From Prochlorococcus sp. AG-402-I23 (lineage in GTDB: Bacteria > Cyanobacteriota > Cyanobacteriia > PCC-6307 > Cyanobiaceae): a stretch of 64,000 bases of DNA. Below the pieces are notes generated by a model that did no database searches, was not told the DNA's origin, and saw only the letters and a program-made list of their open reading frames with translations. This document shows, in pieces, positions 37,794 through 47,624 of this stretch. The DNA lies in assembly GCA_003216915.1 (NCBI GenBank), contig QCIB01000004.1, forward strand, positions 40,052-104,051, given 5' to 3'. Position 1 is the first letter of the stretch, and each line of letters starts with the position of its first letter. Both the position numbers and the translations under genes were made by a program.

Positions 37794-38297
37794 ATGAAAG
37801 GCTCTTTCCCTCATTTTCGCATCGGTAACGGATATGACATTCATAGATTGGTTGAAAGAAGGAAACTCATCATAGGTGGCGTTATATTGAAGCATCCTGA
37901 TAATTTAGGTTTAGATGGTCATAGTGATGCAGACGTCTTAACTCATTCAATTATGGATGCATTATTAGGAGCTCTTTCTCTTGGGGATATCGGAAAATAC
38001 TTTCCCCCATCAGATGCAAAATGGAAAGATGCAAATAGTTTATTTCTGTTGTCTGAAGTTATTAAATTAATAAGAAATGAAGGTTGGGAAGTTAATAATA
38101 TTGATAGTGTCGTTGTTGCTGAAAGACCAAAAATGAAACCTTTTATAGGACTAATGAAAAAAAATATTTCTAATACTTTAAAAATTGATGATAGTTTTAT
38201 TGGCATTAAAGCTACCACAAATGAAAAACTGGGTCCAGAGGGGAGAGAAGAAGGTATAAGTTGTCACTCTGTGGTGCTCCTTGAGAAAAAAGAATGA
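37794..38297 (+). CDS. ispF: 2-C-methyl-D-erythritol 2,4-cyclodiphosphate synthase
   Basis: MEP-pathway enzyme of isoprenoid synthesis. 167 residues. Metal-binding motifs are GYDIHRL near the start, [18 protein letters not shown] and the [11 protein letters not shown] segment; the C-terminal [15 protein letters not shown] is diagnostic. It is the intact gene that closes the island; a decayed copy lies at 32.3-32.7 kb. The stop overlaps the next gene by four bases (ATGA), so ispF, the TIGR03792 gene and cpmA/larB form one unit. Confidence 0.96.
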   Translation: MKGSFPHFRIGNGYDIHRLVERRKLIIGGVILKHPDNLGLDGHSDADVLTHSIMDALLGALSLGDIGKYFPPSDAKWKDANSLFLLSEVIKLIRNEGWEVNNIDSVVVAERPKMKPFIGLMKKNISNTLKIDDSFIGIKATTNEKLGPEGREEGISCHSVVLLEKKE

Positions 38298-38740
38298 AAA
38301 TAAGATTTAGAATTAATAAGAAAATAAAAATCTATACATTCTTATTTATTTGTTTATTTGTATTTTTTTTTCAAAGTAATTCTCTAACACTTAACGCTCT
38401 ACCTATGGAAAAACTTGAAAATAAAGCCGTTATAGAAGAATTAAGACTTAAAGTCCCTACCGAAGGAAAAGCAGCATGGTTGAACGCTGAAAAAGAAATT
38501 TGGGAGCCATGGTTATCTTCTCAAGATGGTTTTTTGGGGAGACAATTATTTTGGGATAAAGAGAAAGAAGAGGCTTTAATATTGGTAAATTGGAAAAATA
38601 AAAAATTATGGAAAAGCATACCAATGTCAGAAGTAAATGTAGTCCAACAAAAATTTGAAGATAATGTTAAGACTGCTCTAAATGTAGGAGAAAATCCCTT
38701 TAAATTAATTTATGAGGGAGAGTTAGATAAGCAAAGATGA
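38294..38740 (+). CDS. TIGR03792-type cyanobacterial protein
   Basis: 148 residues with an N-terminal hydrophobic segment (about 13-33, [19 protein letters not shown]) that looks like a signal peptide or anchor. The remainder has the [30 protein letters not shown] and [17 protein letters not shown] pattern of TIGR03792, a dimeric alpha-beta-barrel-like fold. Function unknown. Both gene boundaries overlap the neighbours by four bases, so it is translated with ispF and cpmA/larB. Confidence 0.85.
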   Translation: MKIRFRINKKIKIYTFLFICLFVFFFQSNSLTLNALPMEKLENKAVIEELRLKVPTEGKAAWLNAEKEIWEPWLSSQDGFLGRQLFWDKEKEEALILVNWKNKKLWKSIPMSEVNVVQQKFEDNVKTALNVGENPFKLIYEGELDKQR

Positions 38741-39393
38741 ATTTTGACATTAAGTTTGATTTTCAAAGAAGAGAGAGGCTTGGGCTCATTGAGGCTATTT
38801 GGGGGCAAGATAAGAGTATCGATCAATTAAAAAGATTATCTGAAAGTGTATTAAGTAAAAATGAGGTTGTTTTCATTACTAGAATGAATAGTGAAAAGGC
38901 TAATTATCTTTTAGATTTGTATGATGATGCAAGATTCTATGAAGGAGCAAATTGCCTAATAATTGGGGAGAATCTGAATAAAGTAAATACAAATAAAAAA
39001 GTTGCCATAATTTCAGGAGGCTCAAGTGATTTGGCAGTAACACTAGAAGCACAAATTGCGCTTGAAATTTATGGAGTTAGTTGTAAACCTTTTATAGATG
39101 TTGGAGTAGCAGGACTTCATCGATTAATGAGTCAGTTAGAAGAAATTAATAAATATGATGTATTAATAGTTTGTGCTGGAATGGAAGGAGCTTTAGCAAC
39201 CGTTGTGGGAGGATTGTTGGCACAACCTATAATCGCAGTACCTGTCTCAGTTGGTTATGGCGTTAGCAAGAATGGAGAAACTGCTTTAAATAGTATGTTG
39301 TCAAGTTGTTCTCCAGGTATTGCAGTTATGAATATAGATAATGGTTACGGAGCAGCAATGGCGGCTCTGAGAATAATTAAAAGTATTTCCTAA
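38737..39393 (+). CDS. larB/cpmA: LarB/CpmA-family carboxylase-like protein
   Basis: 218 residues with a PurE/AIR-carboxylase-like domain. LarB starts the nickel-pincer cofactor pathway by carboxylating nicotinate adenine dinucleotide. The cyanobacterial homologue was named circadian phase modifier CpmA. Family motifs are AIISGGSSDLAVTLEA, FIDVGVAGLHRLM, CAGMEGALATVVGGL and PVSVGYGVSKNGET. No larC or larE is adjacent, so whether it makes the pincer cofactor here or acts as CpmA is open. It ends the ispF unit. Confidence 0.9.
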   Translation: MNFDIKFDFQRRERLGLIEAIWGQDKSIDQLKRLSESVLSKNEVVFITRMNSEKANYLLDLYDDARFYEGANCLIIGENLNKVNTNKKVAIISGGSSDLAVTLEAQIALEIYGVSCKPFIDVGVAGLHRLMSQLEEINKYDVLIVCAGMEGALATVVGGLLAQPIIAVPVSVGYGVSKNGETALNSMLSSCSPGIAVMNIDNGYGAAMAALRIIKSIS

Positions 39394-39397
39394 ATAA

Positions 39398-39529
39398 TTA
39401 CTTTTTTTCTATTTCTAAAAGGTTTTCTATCCATAAATTAAGTTGTTTTGATAGCATTCCCTCTTCTCTCATTTTAATTGCCCTTATGATGACTTCAGTA
39501 TTTACCCACTCTGGAAATCTTTTCGGCAT
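39398..39529 (-). CDS. Small basic-acidic protein, 43 residues
   Basis: ATG at 39529 and TAA at 39398. The product begins MPKRFPEWVNTEVIIRAIKM and ends LWIENLLEIEKK; it is amphipathic and looks like a folded helical peptide rather than noise. I think it belongs to the small conserved proteins of marine picocyanobacteria, but cannot name a family. The stop lies five bases after the convergent cpmA/larB stop. Confidence 0.62.
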   Translation of the reverse strand: MPKRFPEWVNTEVIIRAIKMREEGMLSKQLNLWIENLLEIEKK

Positions 39530-39596
39530 TTATTTTTATATTCAGTAATTTAAATTTGGTACAAAATTTTAAAAAAACAAGATCTAAGTAACAAAT

Positions 39597-39764
39597 TTAA
39601 TCTTTTATGTTTAATTTTGTACCTAATCTAGAGAGCTCAGATGAAGCATGTTCATTTTCTACATTTTTTAATCTTTCAATTAACTCAGAGAGATCTTTGT
39701 GTGCTAACTCCCCATTTTGCTCCCATTTTAGGGTCCTTGAGTTGCTATCAATTTTTTCTTTCAT
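39597..39764 (-). CDS. Small charged protein, 55 residues
   Basis: ATG at 39764 and TAA at 39597. The product begins MKEKIDSNSRTLKWEQNGEL and continues with AHKDLSELIERLKNVENEH, a charged stretch with heptad-like leucines that could form a coiled coil. The longer-looking plus-strand frames across the same bases have implausible composition. It precedes the 43-residue gene on the same strand, 67 bases apart. Function unknown. Confidence 0.6.
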   Translation of the reverse strand: MKEKIDSNSRTLKWEQNGELAHKDLSELIERLKNVENEHASSELSRLGTKLNIKD

Positions 39765-39876
39765 TATTCTATTTAGATATCATGAATATAAAACGAAAAC
39801 AGGAGAAATTTGGTTATTGTTTCAAGCCTAAACTTAAAAAAATATGAAGATTTTTAATACATAAAGTATTTTTCTT

Positions 39877-40086
39877 TTAACCGCCACCAACTATTGAAAC
39901 AATTTCTAAATTATCACCATCTTTAAGTTTCACTTTTTTCCATTTTATTGAATTAATAATTAAATTATTTAACTCAACTACAATTGTGTTTGGTTTATAT
40001 CCCATTAAATTTAGAGCTGTAGATAGTAGAGCATTTTCTTGATCAAGTTCTATTTTTTTTTCTTCTCCATTTACTTTAATTTTCAT
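39877..40086 (-). CDS. thiS: Sulfur carrier protein ThiS
   Basis: 69-residue ubiquitin-like sulfur carrier for thiazole synthesis in thiamine biosynthesis. The N-terminus MKIKVNGEEKKIE and the C-terminal IVSIVGGG are diagnostic. Most ThiS proteins end in GG; here three glycines precede the stop. It overlaps thiE by 11 bases and follows ribF-thiE on the same strand, forming a three-gene unit. A weak hairpin at about 39842-39870 may end the transcript. Confidence 0.93.
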   Translation of the reverse strand: MKIKVNGEEKKIELDQENALLSTALNLMGYKPNTIVVELNNLIINSIKWKKVKLKDGDNLEIVSIVGGG

Positions 40087-41131
40087 GAGATAACTCTTTT
40101 AAAATCATAATAGCGTCTTCTTTAGGATCTTCAGAATTCATTAATTCCGACACTAAGGCAACTTTTTTAAACCCATTTCTTTTTAAATATGAAATATTAT
40201 TTGACTTAATTCCTCCAATAGCAAACCAAGGAATATTTAAATCTTTTGTTAATGTTTTGATCTTTTCAATGCCTAAAGGTTTTTTATTCTTTTTTGTTGT
40301 AGTTTCAAATACTGGACCTATTCCTATGTAATCACAACCCTCCCTAAGTGCATTTGAAATATCAATTGCATTATTTGCGCTTATACCGATAATTTTTGAA
40401 TTTCCTAATAGTTTTCTTGCGGTTTTTAAGTCTAAATCGTCTTGTCCAAGATGAATCCCATCCGCGTCAGATGCTAGAGCTACATCAATTCTATCGTTAA
40501 CGATAAATAAAGAATTATATCTTTTACATAGATTTTTAATCTGAATTGCTTCTTGAAGATGATCTTGATCAGTTCCCGTTTTAAATCTATATTGAATAAT
40601 TCTTACTCCCGCAATTAAAATCTCTTCTATTATTTCTAATAAATTGTCCTTTTGATCTGTGATTACATATAAGTCATTTTCTTTTAATATTTCCTCCGAC
40701 TTCTTACACTTGCTATAGTTTATTAAGTCAATTTCAATAGTATAAATTTCATATCTAATTTCCGAAGCGATTTTTGAAAGCTCATTATTCTGAAGCCTTG
40801 AGAATTCTTCTATGACTCGTAAAGCTTCTTGAACTCGGGCTGAATTAGAATTTATAATTTGCTCAGAAGTTTTTCTGTTGACTTGCTCCTGATGAGTGAG
40901 TCCTTTACATTTGTCCTCAATGTGATTTCTAGATTGTTTATATAGTTCTAAATGATTTTTTCCTAAAATTTGTCTAAAATTTTTAATCTTTTCAACATAT
41001 TTTTCTTTGCCTAAACCAAATCTAGCCCAATCCTCTATTACTCTTAGTCCTTCTCTAGCTCTGTCTAGATTAGCGTCAATAATTTGATAAATTCTTAAAT
41101 CTTCAGCGTTTGTATTATTGGAATTCGGCAT
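40076..41131 (-). CDS. thiE: Thiamine-phosphate synthase with N-terminal extension
   Basis: Joins HMP-pyrophosphate and thiazole phosphate. 351 residues: the C-terminal ~200 form the ThiE TIM barrel (YVITDQKDNLLE, GVRIIQYRFKTG, DGIHLGQDDLDL, GIGPVFETTTKKN). The N-terminal ~145 are an additional helical domain (ANLDRAREGLRVIEDWARF, NSARVQEALRVIEEFSR) seen in cyanobacterial ThiE and of unclear role. No thiamine-pyrophosphate riboswitch is visible in the seven-base gap to ribF or ahead of ribF. Confidence 0.95.
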   Translation of the reverse strand: MPNSNNTNAEDLRIYQIIDANLDRAREGLRVIEDWARFGLGKEKYVEKIKNFRQILGKNHLELYKQSRNHIEDKCKGLTHQEQVNRKTSEQIINSNSARVQEALRVIEEFSRLQNNELSKIASEIRYEIYTIEIDLINYSKCKKSEEILKENDLYVITDQKDNLLEIIEEILIAGVRIIQYRFKTGTDQDHLQEAIQIKNLCKRYNSLFIVNDRIDVALASDADGIHLGQDDLDLKTARKLLGNSKIIGISANNAIDISNALREGCDYIGIGPVFETTTKKNKKPLGIEKIKTLTKDLNIPWFAIGGIKSNNISYLKRNGFKKVALVSELMNSEDPKEDAIMILKELSHEN

Positions 41132-41138
41132 TTGTAAT

Positions 41139-42065
41139 TTATTTTTTTTTGTATTTTTTAAAAATTCTGAGGGCAGTATCTTTATCTTTTTTAATTTGAT
41201 TAGAAAGTTGATCTATATTCTTGAACATGATTTGAGATCTAAGTTTTTCAACTGGTTCTACAGATAGATTTAAACCATATAGATCGATATCTTTATTTAT
41301 TAAATGAACTTCAACTGCAGATGGCAATAAAGGATTTATTGTTGGTTGAGAGCCAAGATTCATAACAGATTCAATTTTTTGGTTGGAATTTTCTATGGTT
41401 GTCCAAGATGCATAAACTCCCTCTCCAGGTAAAAATTTTCTGCCATCTATTTCAAGATTCGCGGTAGGCCATCCTATACTTTTTCCAATTCCTTTACCTT
41501 CAACAACCTTTCCATTAAAACTATAAGGCCTATTGAGAATTTTGAAAGCATTTTTCAGATCACTTTTCTCTAATAAATCTCTTATCCTGCTGCTGCTGAT
41601 TCTACCTTCCTTGTCTTCTAAAATTGGAGTAATTTTTAGTTTAATATCAGTATCCTTTATTATATTTTTTATTGTATTTATATCTCCACTTCTTCTGAAA
41701 CCAAATTTAAAATTAGCACCTACAGAAATGTTTTTTGCTTGTAATTGATTTATCAAAATATCTCTTACGAATCTTTCTGCACTTAATTTGGATAGTTCCA
41801 TATCAAAAGGAATCAGAACTAATTGTTCAATCCCCAGATCTTCAAGAAGAGATAGTTTTTCATAAGGGAGATCAAGTCTAAGACGCGTCTCTTTGTAAAG
41901 AACTTCTCGGGGATGAGGCCAGAAGCTTGCAATTGTTGGGGTATATTGATTCTCTTCAACTACACTTTTTATTAATTGTCTGTGACCAGCATGAAGGCCA
42001 TCAAAACTTCCAATAGCTATTGAGGTAGGACTCTTAACTTCAGATGGCGATATTAAAGAGATCAA
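41139..42065 (-). CDS. ribF: Bifunctional riboflavin kinase / FAD synthetase RibF
   Basis: Phosphorylates riboflavin and adenylylates FMN to make FAD. 308 residues. The N-terminal nucleotidyltransferase motif is GSFDGLHAGHRQLI. The C-terminal kinase domain shows GKGIGKSIGWPTANLE and EGVYASWT. First gene of the ribF-thiE-thiS unit and divergent from the DUF3611 gene. Confidence 0.95.
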   Translation of the reverse strand: MISLISPSEVKSPTSIAIGSFDGLHAGHRQLIKSVVEENQYTPTIASFWPHPREVLYKETRLRLDLPYEKLSLLEDLGIEQLVLIPFDMELSKLSAERFVRDILINQLQAKNISVGANFKFGFRRSGDINTIKNIIKDTDIKLKITPILEDKEGRISSSRIRDLLEKSDLKNAFKILNRPYSFNGKVVEGKGIGKSIGWPTANLEIDGRKFLPGEGVYASWTTIENSNQKIESVMNLGSQPTINPLLPSAVEVHLINKDIDLYGLNLSVEPVEKLRSQIMFKNIDQLSNQIKKDKDTALRIFKKYKKK

Positions 42066-42133
42066 AAGATTACGTGCAATTTTATGATTTTAGTGGCAAA
42101 TTTGGATTGATTACAGTTTATTCAATCAAATGA

Positions 42134-42667
42134 ATGTCTGACAAAATTGATTTTCAGTCCCTTTCATTTGGAATGCGGCGCATTGGATGGATACGCTTTT
42201 GGGTTCAGTCCATTTTAGGTGTTGTTGTTGCAGCTGTTTTGCTATTTTCAAATGTTGTAAATAACAGCGAAGGTCAGCTTGGCTTAGCGCCTGGTCTATC
42301 ACTTACAACAATATCCTTGATTTTACTACTTTTTAGTCTTTGGCAAGGTTGGTTAATTGTTAGAACAGGAAGAGCAATTGCAAGCAACGCAAGACCCTCA
42401 AGAGGACAAACCGGTAAATTGATAAAACGAGGACTAATAGTTGATTTATTTGGAATTTTGTTTGGGTTAATAGGATATCAAGCTCTTATGGGAGCCTTAT
42501 TTATACAAGCATCCTCTCAAACAACTGGACAATTGATAACAGCGACATCTGATATCCCAATTACTGGTCTTGAAATATTATCAGTTCTCAGTAACACTCA
42601 AGTTATTGCTGCTCATTTTTTTGGACTTTGCTTTTCTTTATGGCTTTTAAGAAGGATTTACAAATGA
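42134..42667 (+). CDS. DUF3611 (Tic21-like) membrane protein
   Basis: 177 residues with four hydrophobic segments, of the cyanobacterial/plastid DUF3611 family related to chloroplast Tic21 (a proposed import or metal-transport component). The N-terminal [17 protein letters not shown] and the central [17 protein letters not shown] loop match my memory of the family. The 3' end overlaps the convergent surE by 21 bases. Function in cyanobacteria is unresolved. Confidence 0.85.
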   Translation: MSDKIDFQSLSFGMRRIGWIRFWVQSILGVVVAAVLLFSNVVNNSEGQLGLAPGLSLTTISLILLLFSLWQGWLIVRTGRAIASNARPSRGQTGKLIKRGLIVDLFGILFGLIGYQALMGALFIQASSQTTGQLITATSDIPITGLEILSVLSNTQVIAAHFFGLCFSLWLLRRIYK

Positions 42668-43459
42668 ATTATTAATTTTAGGTAAGTTCTCTAAATTACC
42701 TCTCCAAAATAAATCTGGTTCTACAGGTGTAAGAGATATTTTATTTTCTTGTATTTGAGATACGTCACTGGGCCAGTTTTTTGGACCATAACCTTTTGAT
42801 TTAAGATCTAAAACAACCTCACCTGCTAACCAATAATAATCGTCACCCCTTGGGTCTTCCCTTTTGGAAAATTGATTTTTATATTTTCTTACCGATAATC
42901 TTGTCCAGGATAATTCTTTTATTTTGTTTTTTTCGCAGGGGGGGATATTCAAATTTAATAAAAGTGAAGCTGGCCAACTATCGTTAATTGCTTGTTCGGC
43001 GATATTCATTGCAATTTCTCCGGCAAATTCAAAATTCTTCCATTTAAAACTAGCAACACTTATTGCCATGGAGGGAACATTTTCTAAAGTGCCTTCCATA
43101 GCTGCAGCGACTGTGCCTGAACAAAAAATATCTGTTCCTAAATTGGGCCCGTGATTTATTCCAGATAGTACCAGATCAGGTTTATGATCCAAGAGTTCAG
43201 ATAGTGCTAATTTGACACAATCAGCAGGTGTGCCGGAACATCCCCAAGCTTCAATTCCTTCTCCAAATAATTCATCAGCTTTTTCAACTCTTAATGGGGA
43301 TTGTAAAGTAAGACCATGGCCAGTAGCTGATCTTTCTTGGTCAGGACATACTACTTTTACCCTATGTCCTCTTTTTTGGGCTGATTTTGCTAATGCTCTA
43401 ATCCCCGCTGCGAATACACCATCATCATTGCTAATTAATATATTTAACGGTTTCATCAA
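42647..43459 (-). CDS. surE: 5'-nucleotidase SurE
   Basis: Metal-dependent nucleotide/polyphosphate phosphatase. 270 residues. The metal site is visible in [17 protein letters not shown], and [19 protein letters not shown] is the second motif. [16 protein letters not shown] also matches. It converges with the DUF3611 gene and diverges from pheS. Confidence 0.95.
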   Translation of the reverse strand: MMKPLNILISNDDGVFAAGIRALAKSAQKRGHRVKVVCPDQERSATGHGLTLQSPLRVEKADELFGEGIEAWGCSGTPADCVKLALSELLDHKPDLVLSGINHGPNLGTDIFCSGTVAAAMEGTLENVPSMAISVASFKWKNFEFAGEIAMNIAEQAINDSWPASLLLNLNIPPCEKNKIKELSWTRLSVRKYKNQFSKREDPRGDDYYWLAGEVVLDLKSKGYGPKNWPSDVSQIQENKISLTPVEPDLFWRGNLENLPKINNSFVNPS

Positions 43460-43524
43460 TCAATACATTTTATTTATGGACGATATTTAAGTAAGATAAA
43501 GCAATACTTATTTTTACTATATCA

Positions 43525-44532
43525 GTGAGTCAAATTGAATCATTAAGTCAAATTGAGGAAAAACTAAATATTCTTTCTCTAACAGCAAAAAATAATATAG
43601 ATAATTCTAATACTCATGAAGAACTGGATCTATTGAGAGTTTCCTTGCTAGGGAAAAAAGGTGATTTATCAATTATCTTGAAAGCAATGGGTCAATTATC
43701 TGCTACTGATAGACCAATTATTGGCCAGAAGGCAAATTTAATAAAGATAAATTTGCAAGAACTAATAACTGATAGAAAAAACAAACTAAACAGCGAAGAA
43801 TTAGAGAAAAAGATTAAAAAAGAAAAAATTGATGTAACTATCCCTTCAATTGGAACACCTCCTGGAAATAAACATCCTTTGATTTCAACTCAAGACGAAA
43901 TAATAGATATTTTTTGTGGTTTAGGATACTCAGTTGAAAGTGGCCCTGAAATAGAAACTGATTTTTATAATTTCGAGTCTCTCAACATACCTCAAAATCA
44001 TCCCGCAAGAGATATGCAGGATACTTTCTACTTAGATGAAAATCGACTTTTAAGGACTCATACTTCTCCTGTGCAGATAAGATACTTAGAGAAAAATCCT
44101 CCTCCAGTAAGAATTATTGCTCCCGGGAGAGTATATAGGAGAGATGCAGTAGATGCCACTCATTCTCCTGTATTTAATCAGGTTGAGGTTTTATGTATCG
44201 ATCAAAACATTAATTTTAGTCATTTAAGAGGAACAGTTCTTACATTTTTAAAGACCTTTTTTGGAGATATTCCTGTAAGATTTAGAGCGAGTTATTTCCC
44301 ATTTACTGAACCTTCAGCAGAAGTAGACGTTCAGTGGAAAGGTAAATGGCTAGAAGTAATGGGCTGCGGAATGGTAGATCCAAAGGTCTTAGAAAAATTA
44401 GGAATAGATTCTGAGAAATGGACTGGTTTTGCAGCAGGATTAGGAGTTGAGAGATTTTGTATGGTGAGACATCAGATCGACGACATTAGGAAATTTTATA
44501 CAAATGATATTAGATTCTTAGAACAGTTCTAA
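43525..44532 (+). CDS. pheS: Phenylalanine--tRNA ligase alpha subunit
   Basis: Catalytic alpha subunit of the tetrameric enzyme. 335 residues with a GTG start. An N-terminal coiled coil is followed by the class II aminoacyl-tRNA synthetase core: [45 protein letters not shown] and the C-terminal [12 protein letters not shown]. The beta subunit gene is not adjacent. Probably followed by its own transcript end before nadK. Confidence 0.96.
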   Translation: MSQIESLSQIEEKLNILSLTAKNNIDNSNTHEELDLLRVSLLGKKGDLSIILKAMGQLSATDRPIIGQKANLIKINLQELITDRKNKLNSEELEKKIKKEKIDVTIPSIGTPPGNKHPLISTQDEIIDIFCGLGYSVESGPEIETDFYNFESLNIPQNHPARDMQDTFYLDENRLLRTHTSPVQIRYLEKNPPPVRIIAPGRVYRRDAVDATHSPVFNQVEVLCIDQNINFSHLRGTVLTFLKTFFGDIPVRFRASYFPFTEPSAEVDVQWKGKWLEVMGCGMVDPKVLEKLGIDSEKWTGFAAGLGVERFCMVRHQIDDIRKFYTNDIRFLEQF

Positions 44533-44602
44533 AAGTATTTAATTCTTAAATTAGGATTGTCTAACAAATTAGTTTAAGATAGTCTTAGTTTTTATTTTTT
44601 GA

Positions 44603-45511
44603 TTGGTACGTAAAGCAGGACTAATCGTTAATGATGGGAAGGAACTAGCTGTTCAAACTGCAACTTCTGTTCAAAAAAAATTGGAAAAATCTAATTTTGA
44701 AGTTGTAAGAGTTAGTAGCTCTGGAGGGATGGTTGGCTTCGCAAATCCTGATCAACATGTTCGTCCTTTGGGATATAAGAATTGTGTTCCCGAGGGTTTT
44801 GATTCATCAATGGAATTTGCAATTGTTCTTGGTGGAGATGGGACTGTGCTTTCCGCTGCAAGGCAAACGGCACCTGCTAAAATTCCAATTCTTACAATAA
44901 ATACTGGTCATTTAGGATTTCTTGCAGAAGCTTATTTATCTAACCTAGATGAGGCTATAGATAAAATAATTGCTGGAAATTGGGATATTGAAGAAAGAAC
45001 TTGCTTTATCATTAGCGTAATGAGGAATGATCAGAGGAGATGGGAGTCTCTTTGCCTTAATGAGATGGCTCTTCATAGAGAACCTCTAACAAGTATGTGT
45101 CACTTTGAGATTTCTATAGGGCGACATGCTCCTGTGGATATTTCAGCTGATGGAGTAATTTTATCTACTCCAACTGGTTCTACTGCATATTCTCTGAGTG
45201 CTGGAGGACCAGTTATTACACCTGATTGTCCAGTAGTACAATTGACTCCAATTGCGCCACATTCGTTGGCATCAAGGGCACTAGTTTTTAATGATTCAGA
45301 ACCAGTAACTGTTTTCCCTGCCACTCCTGAAAGATTAGTAATGGTTGTTGATGGGAATGCTGGTTGTTATGTTTGGCCTGAAGATCGGGTTTTAATAAGA
45401 AAAAGTAAACACTCCGTGAAGTTTATAAGACTTGAAGATCATGAATTTTTCCAAGTTTTAAGAAATAAACTAGGTTGGGGTTTGCCCCATGTGGCTAAAC
45501 CTGACAAATAA
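44603..45511 (+). CDS. nadK: NAD(+) kinase
   Basis: Phosphorylates NAD to NADP. 302 residues with a TTG start. Motifs are [26 protein letters not shown] and [17 protein letters not shown]. Cyanobacteria often have two NAD kinases; the paralogue is not in this window. Convergent with cobL. Confidence 0.95.
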   Translation: MVRKAGLIVNDGKELAVQTATSVQKKLEKSNFEVVRVSSSGGMVGFANPDQHVRPLGYKNCVPEGFDSSMEFAIVLGGDGTVLSAARQTAPAKIPILTINTGHLGFLAEAYLSNLDEAIDKIIAGNWDIEERTCFIISVMRNDQRRWESLCLNEMALHREPLTSMCHFEISIGRHAPVDISADGVILSTPTGSTAYSLSAGGPVITPDCPVVQLTPIAPHSLASRALVFNDSEPVTVFPATPERLVMVVDGNAGCYVWPEDRVLIRKSKHSVKFIRLEDHEFFQVLRNKLGWGLPHVAKPDK

Positions 45512-45524
45512 CAATTACTTAAAT

Positions 45525-46799
45525 TTACTTTTTCCCTTTTAATAGGAAAACAGGATTATTTGGTTGTAATCTAATTCCCTCTGCAATACTTAAGCTTTTA
45601 TAGGTCTGAATTAAATTTAAATTTGTTTTGAAATTTTTATCTTCTAATTCCTCTTTCAGTTCTTTAATATTCTGAATGTCAATTATTGGGATAACGATAA
45701 TATCTCCAATTCTCATGCCCTGAGCCATGGTATTAATAATTTGAAGTTTAGTCTTTTTATCACATCCTCCAATTACTATTCTATTAGATTTTTCAAAAGA
45801 ACTTAAATTTTTCGTTTTCAAGGTTTTAATTATGTCTTCCTCATAAATAAATTTTGGTTTTACATCAAGTCTTTTTGAGTTTTCTAGTATTAATGCTTTT
45901 GATCCAATCCTTTTATCGATACAAAACAAGTCTAAATTAGGCCTTAACTTTAATGCCTCTAAACCGATTGATCCACAACCTGCTCCTATATCCCAAATGA
46001 CACCATTTTGAGGGAGCTCTAAATCAGCTAAGATTTGGACGCGAACCTCCCTTTTAGTTAATAAATTTGGTCTATCATCAAAAGTTTTATAAATACTGTC
46101 ATTGATTCCGAAAAGAGGGATATTATTAGTTGAAAAAATCTTCTTTGTTTTTGTAAGAATAACAATGTTTAAACTTGATATATCAGAGGGTAATGACTCT
46201 TTAAGATTTAATTTGCGTATATTTTCATTGTCGAAGCCTATCTCTTCACAGAGCCAAAAATCATAGAAGTCAATCAGATTTAATTCTAATAAGTGGTTTT
46301 TGATTACTTCTAAACTTTTGTTGTGTGAATCTGTAATAATCGCCAAACTTGAAGGCATTGGTTTAAGAGCATCAACTAACCTAGTTGAATCTCTGCCGTG
46401 AATACTTACAATAAGAGTATCTTGCCATGGGATCTTTAACTTGCTAAAGGCTATTTGAATGCAAGTATTTGAAGGGTAAAAACTTAATTCATCTTTTGAA
46501 AAATTTTCTAGAAGTATTCTCCCAATTCCAAACCAGAGAGGATCTCCTCTTGAAATTAGAATTACATCATTTTTTTGAGATTTTAGCCAGTTAATCAGTT
46601 CGTTATTACTTTTGCTTGCAAAAAATGATTTCTTTTTTTCTAAATTATTTTGACTCCATAATTTAATTTTCTCAAAATATGAATTAGGCACTGCAATAGA
46701 AGCTGTCTCTAGAAATAGATTTTGTAATTTGAGGGGTAAATCTTCAAATTTATAGGAATTAATTCCCATAACATGAATTTTTCTTTTTTTTTCAGTCAT
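45525..46799 (-). CDS. cobL: Precorrin-6Y C5,15-methyltransferase (CbiE/CbiT fusion)
   Basis: Bifunctional enzyme of cobalamin synthesis: C5 and C15 methylation and decarboxylation. 424 residues. The N-terminal half is the tetrapyrrole methylase (CbiE), with ISRGDPLWFGIG and VSIHGRDSTRL. The C-terminal half is CbiT, with VIWDIGAGCGSIGLEAL and VIGGCDKKTKLQII. It indicates that the organism makes a cobamide. It stands alone, between nadK and a short hypothetical gene. Confidence 0.9.
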   Translation of the reverse strand: MTEKKRKIHVMGINSYKFEDLPLKLQNLFLETASIAVPNSYFEKIKLWSQNNLEKKKSFFASKSNNELINWLKSQKNDVILISRGDPLWFGIGRILLENFSKDELSFYPSNTCIQIAFSKLKIPWQDTLIVSIHGRDSTRLVDALKPMPSSLAIITDSHNKSLEVIKNHLLELNLIDFYDFWLCEEIGFDNENIRKLNLKESLPSDISSLNIVILTKTKKIFSTNNIPLFGINDSIYKTFDDRPNLLTKREVRVQILADLELPQNGVIWDIGAGCGSIGLEALKLRPNLDLFCIDKRIGSKALILENSKRLDVKPKFIYEEDIIKTLKTKNLSSFEKSNRIVIGGCDKKTKLQIINTMAQGMRIGDIIVIPIIDIQNIKELKEELEDKNFKTNLNLIQTYKSLSIAEGIRLQPNNPVFLLKGKK

Positions 46800-46828
46800 G
46801 AATATTTAATTAAAAGAGACTTATCTAT

Positions 46829-47134
46829 TTGAATGTTTTATTAAATTATCTTATGATTGTTAGAGCTTTCATAATAAATCAATTGTCTGAAAGGAGAAAG
46901 AGATTGCATGATTTATTGTTAACTCTAATTAATAAAGATAGTGAGTTTGAGTTTATTGAAGAAGATTCTAACGATTTAACATCTAGCTATTCTGAAAAAG
47001 ACACTTTGAATTTATCTCGAGTTATAGAAAAAAATCGTAAAATAATCAAAAGATATCAAGCTATTGTAAGAACAGCTGTAACTCTAGATGCCCTGATGGA
47101 TTCTGAAAATGAAGAAAATTACAAAATCAAATAA
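46829..47134 (+). CDS. Conserved hypothetical protein, up to 101 residues
   Basis: Not recognised. Soluble, helical and charged, with ERRKRLHDLLLTLINKD and SRVIEKNRKIIKRYQAI segments. A start at ATG 46853 would drop eight residues and give the more ordinary MIVRAFIINQLSER. It overlaps the DUF3122 gene by 26 bases, so the pair is probably co-transcribed ahead of ribD. Confidence 0.72.
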   Translation: MNVLLNYLMIVRAFIINQLSERRKRLHDLLLTLINKDSEFEFIEEDSNDLTSSYSEKDTLNLSRVIEKNRKIIKRYQAIVRTAVTLDALMDSENEENYKIK

Positions 47135-47609
47135 AAATATTTTTTTTAAAGGTATATTCCCTTTACTTTTACTACTATCCTTAATTTTCAACCCATTAAA
47201 AGTATTTGCAGAAGTTGCAGAAACAGAAATAAACGGGGAATTAATAAATGCTAGTAGTGAGTTTTTAAGGGACTTGGACTTTGAAACTTGGCAATTAGTG
47301 GCTTATAAATCACCTCTTTTTGAAGATAAATTGATCTTGAGGCTAATAGGTTATCCAGGAAATCTTAGGATTGATCATCCCACTGACTTAAGAGTTGAAT
47401 CAGGGAGAAAACAGTGGCTTTTAGATGATAAAACATTACTTAATGTGGAATTAGCAAATGATGGAAGACAAGCTGCAGCAGAATTTGATCTTAATGAACT
47501 TATTCAAAATATTGATAAAAATAGACCATTAAGATTATCTTTACCAGGTGTTTTTTCAGAGTTACCTGTACCTCCTTTTCTGGTTAAAGAATGGAGAACA
47601 CTTAGTTGA
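47109..47609 (+). CDS. DUF3122-type exported protein
   Basis: 166 residues. A signal peptide or anchor is clear: basic start MKKITKSNKNIFFKG, hydrophobic core IFPLLLLLSLIF and a likely cleavage after VFA. The rest contains LRLIGYPGNLRIDHPTDLRV and WLLDDKTLLNVEL, which I associate with the DUF3122 family found in cyanobacteria. No catalytic residues are apparent. 15 bases before ribD on the same strand. Confidence 0.8.
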   Translation: MKKITKSNKNIFFKGIFPLLLLLSLIFNPLKVFAEVAETEINGELINASSEFLRDLDFETWQLVAYKSPLFEDKLILRLIGYPGNLRIDHPTDLRVESGRKQWLLDDKTLLNVELANDGRQAAAEFDLNELIQNIDKNRPLRLSLPGVFSELPVPPFLVKEWRTLS

Positions 47610-47624
47610 TTATTAATAGAGGAG

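Noticed and set aside
39607..39847. Two overlapping plus-strand frames of 74 and 68 codons
   Set aside because: They lie over the more protein-like minus-strand 55-residue gene, and their phenylalanine- and serine-rich composition suggests shadow frames.
40080..42133. Thiamine or FMN riboswitch ahead of the ribF-thiE-thiS unit
   Set aside because: The 68-base divergent gap upstream of ribF is too short and has no recognisable TPP or FMN aptamer motif.
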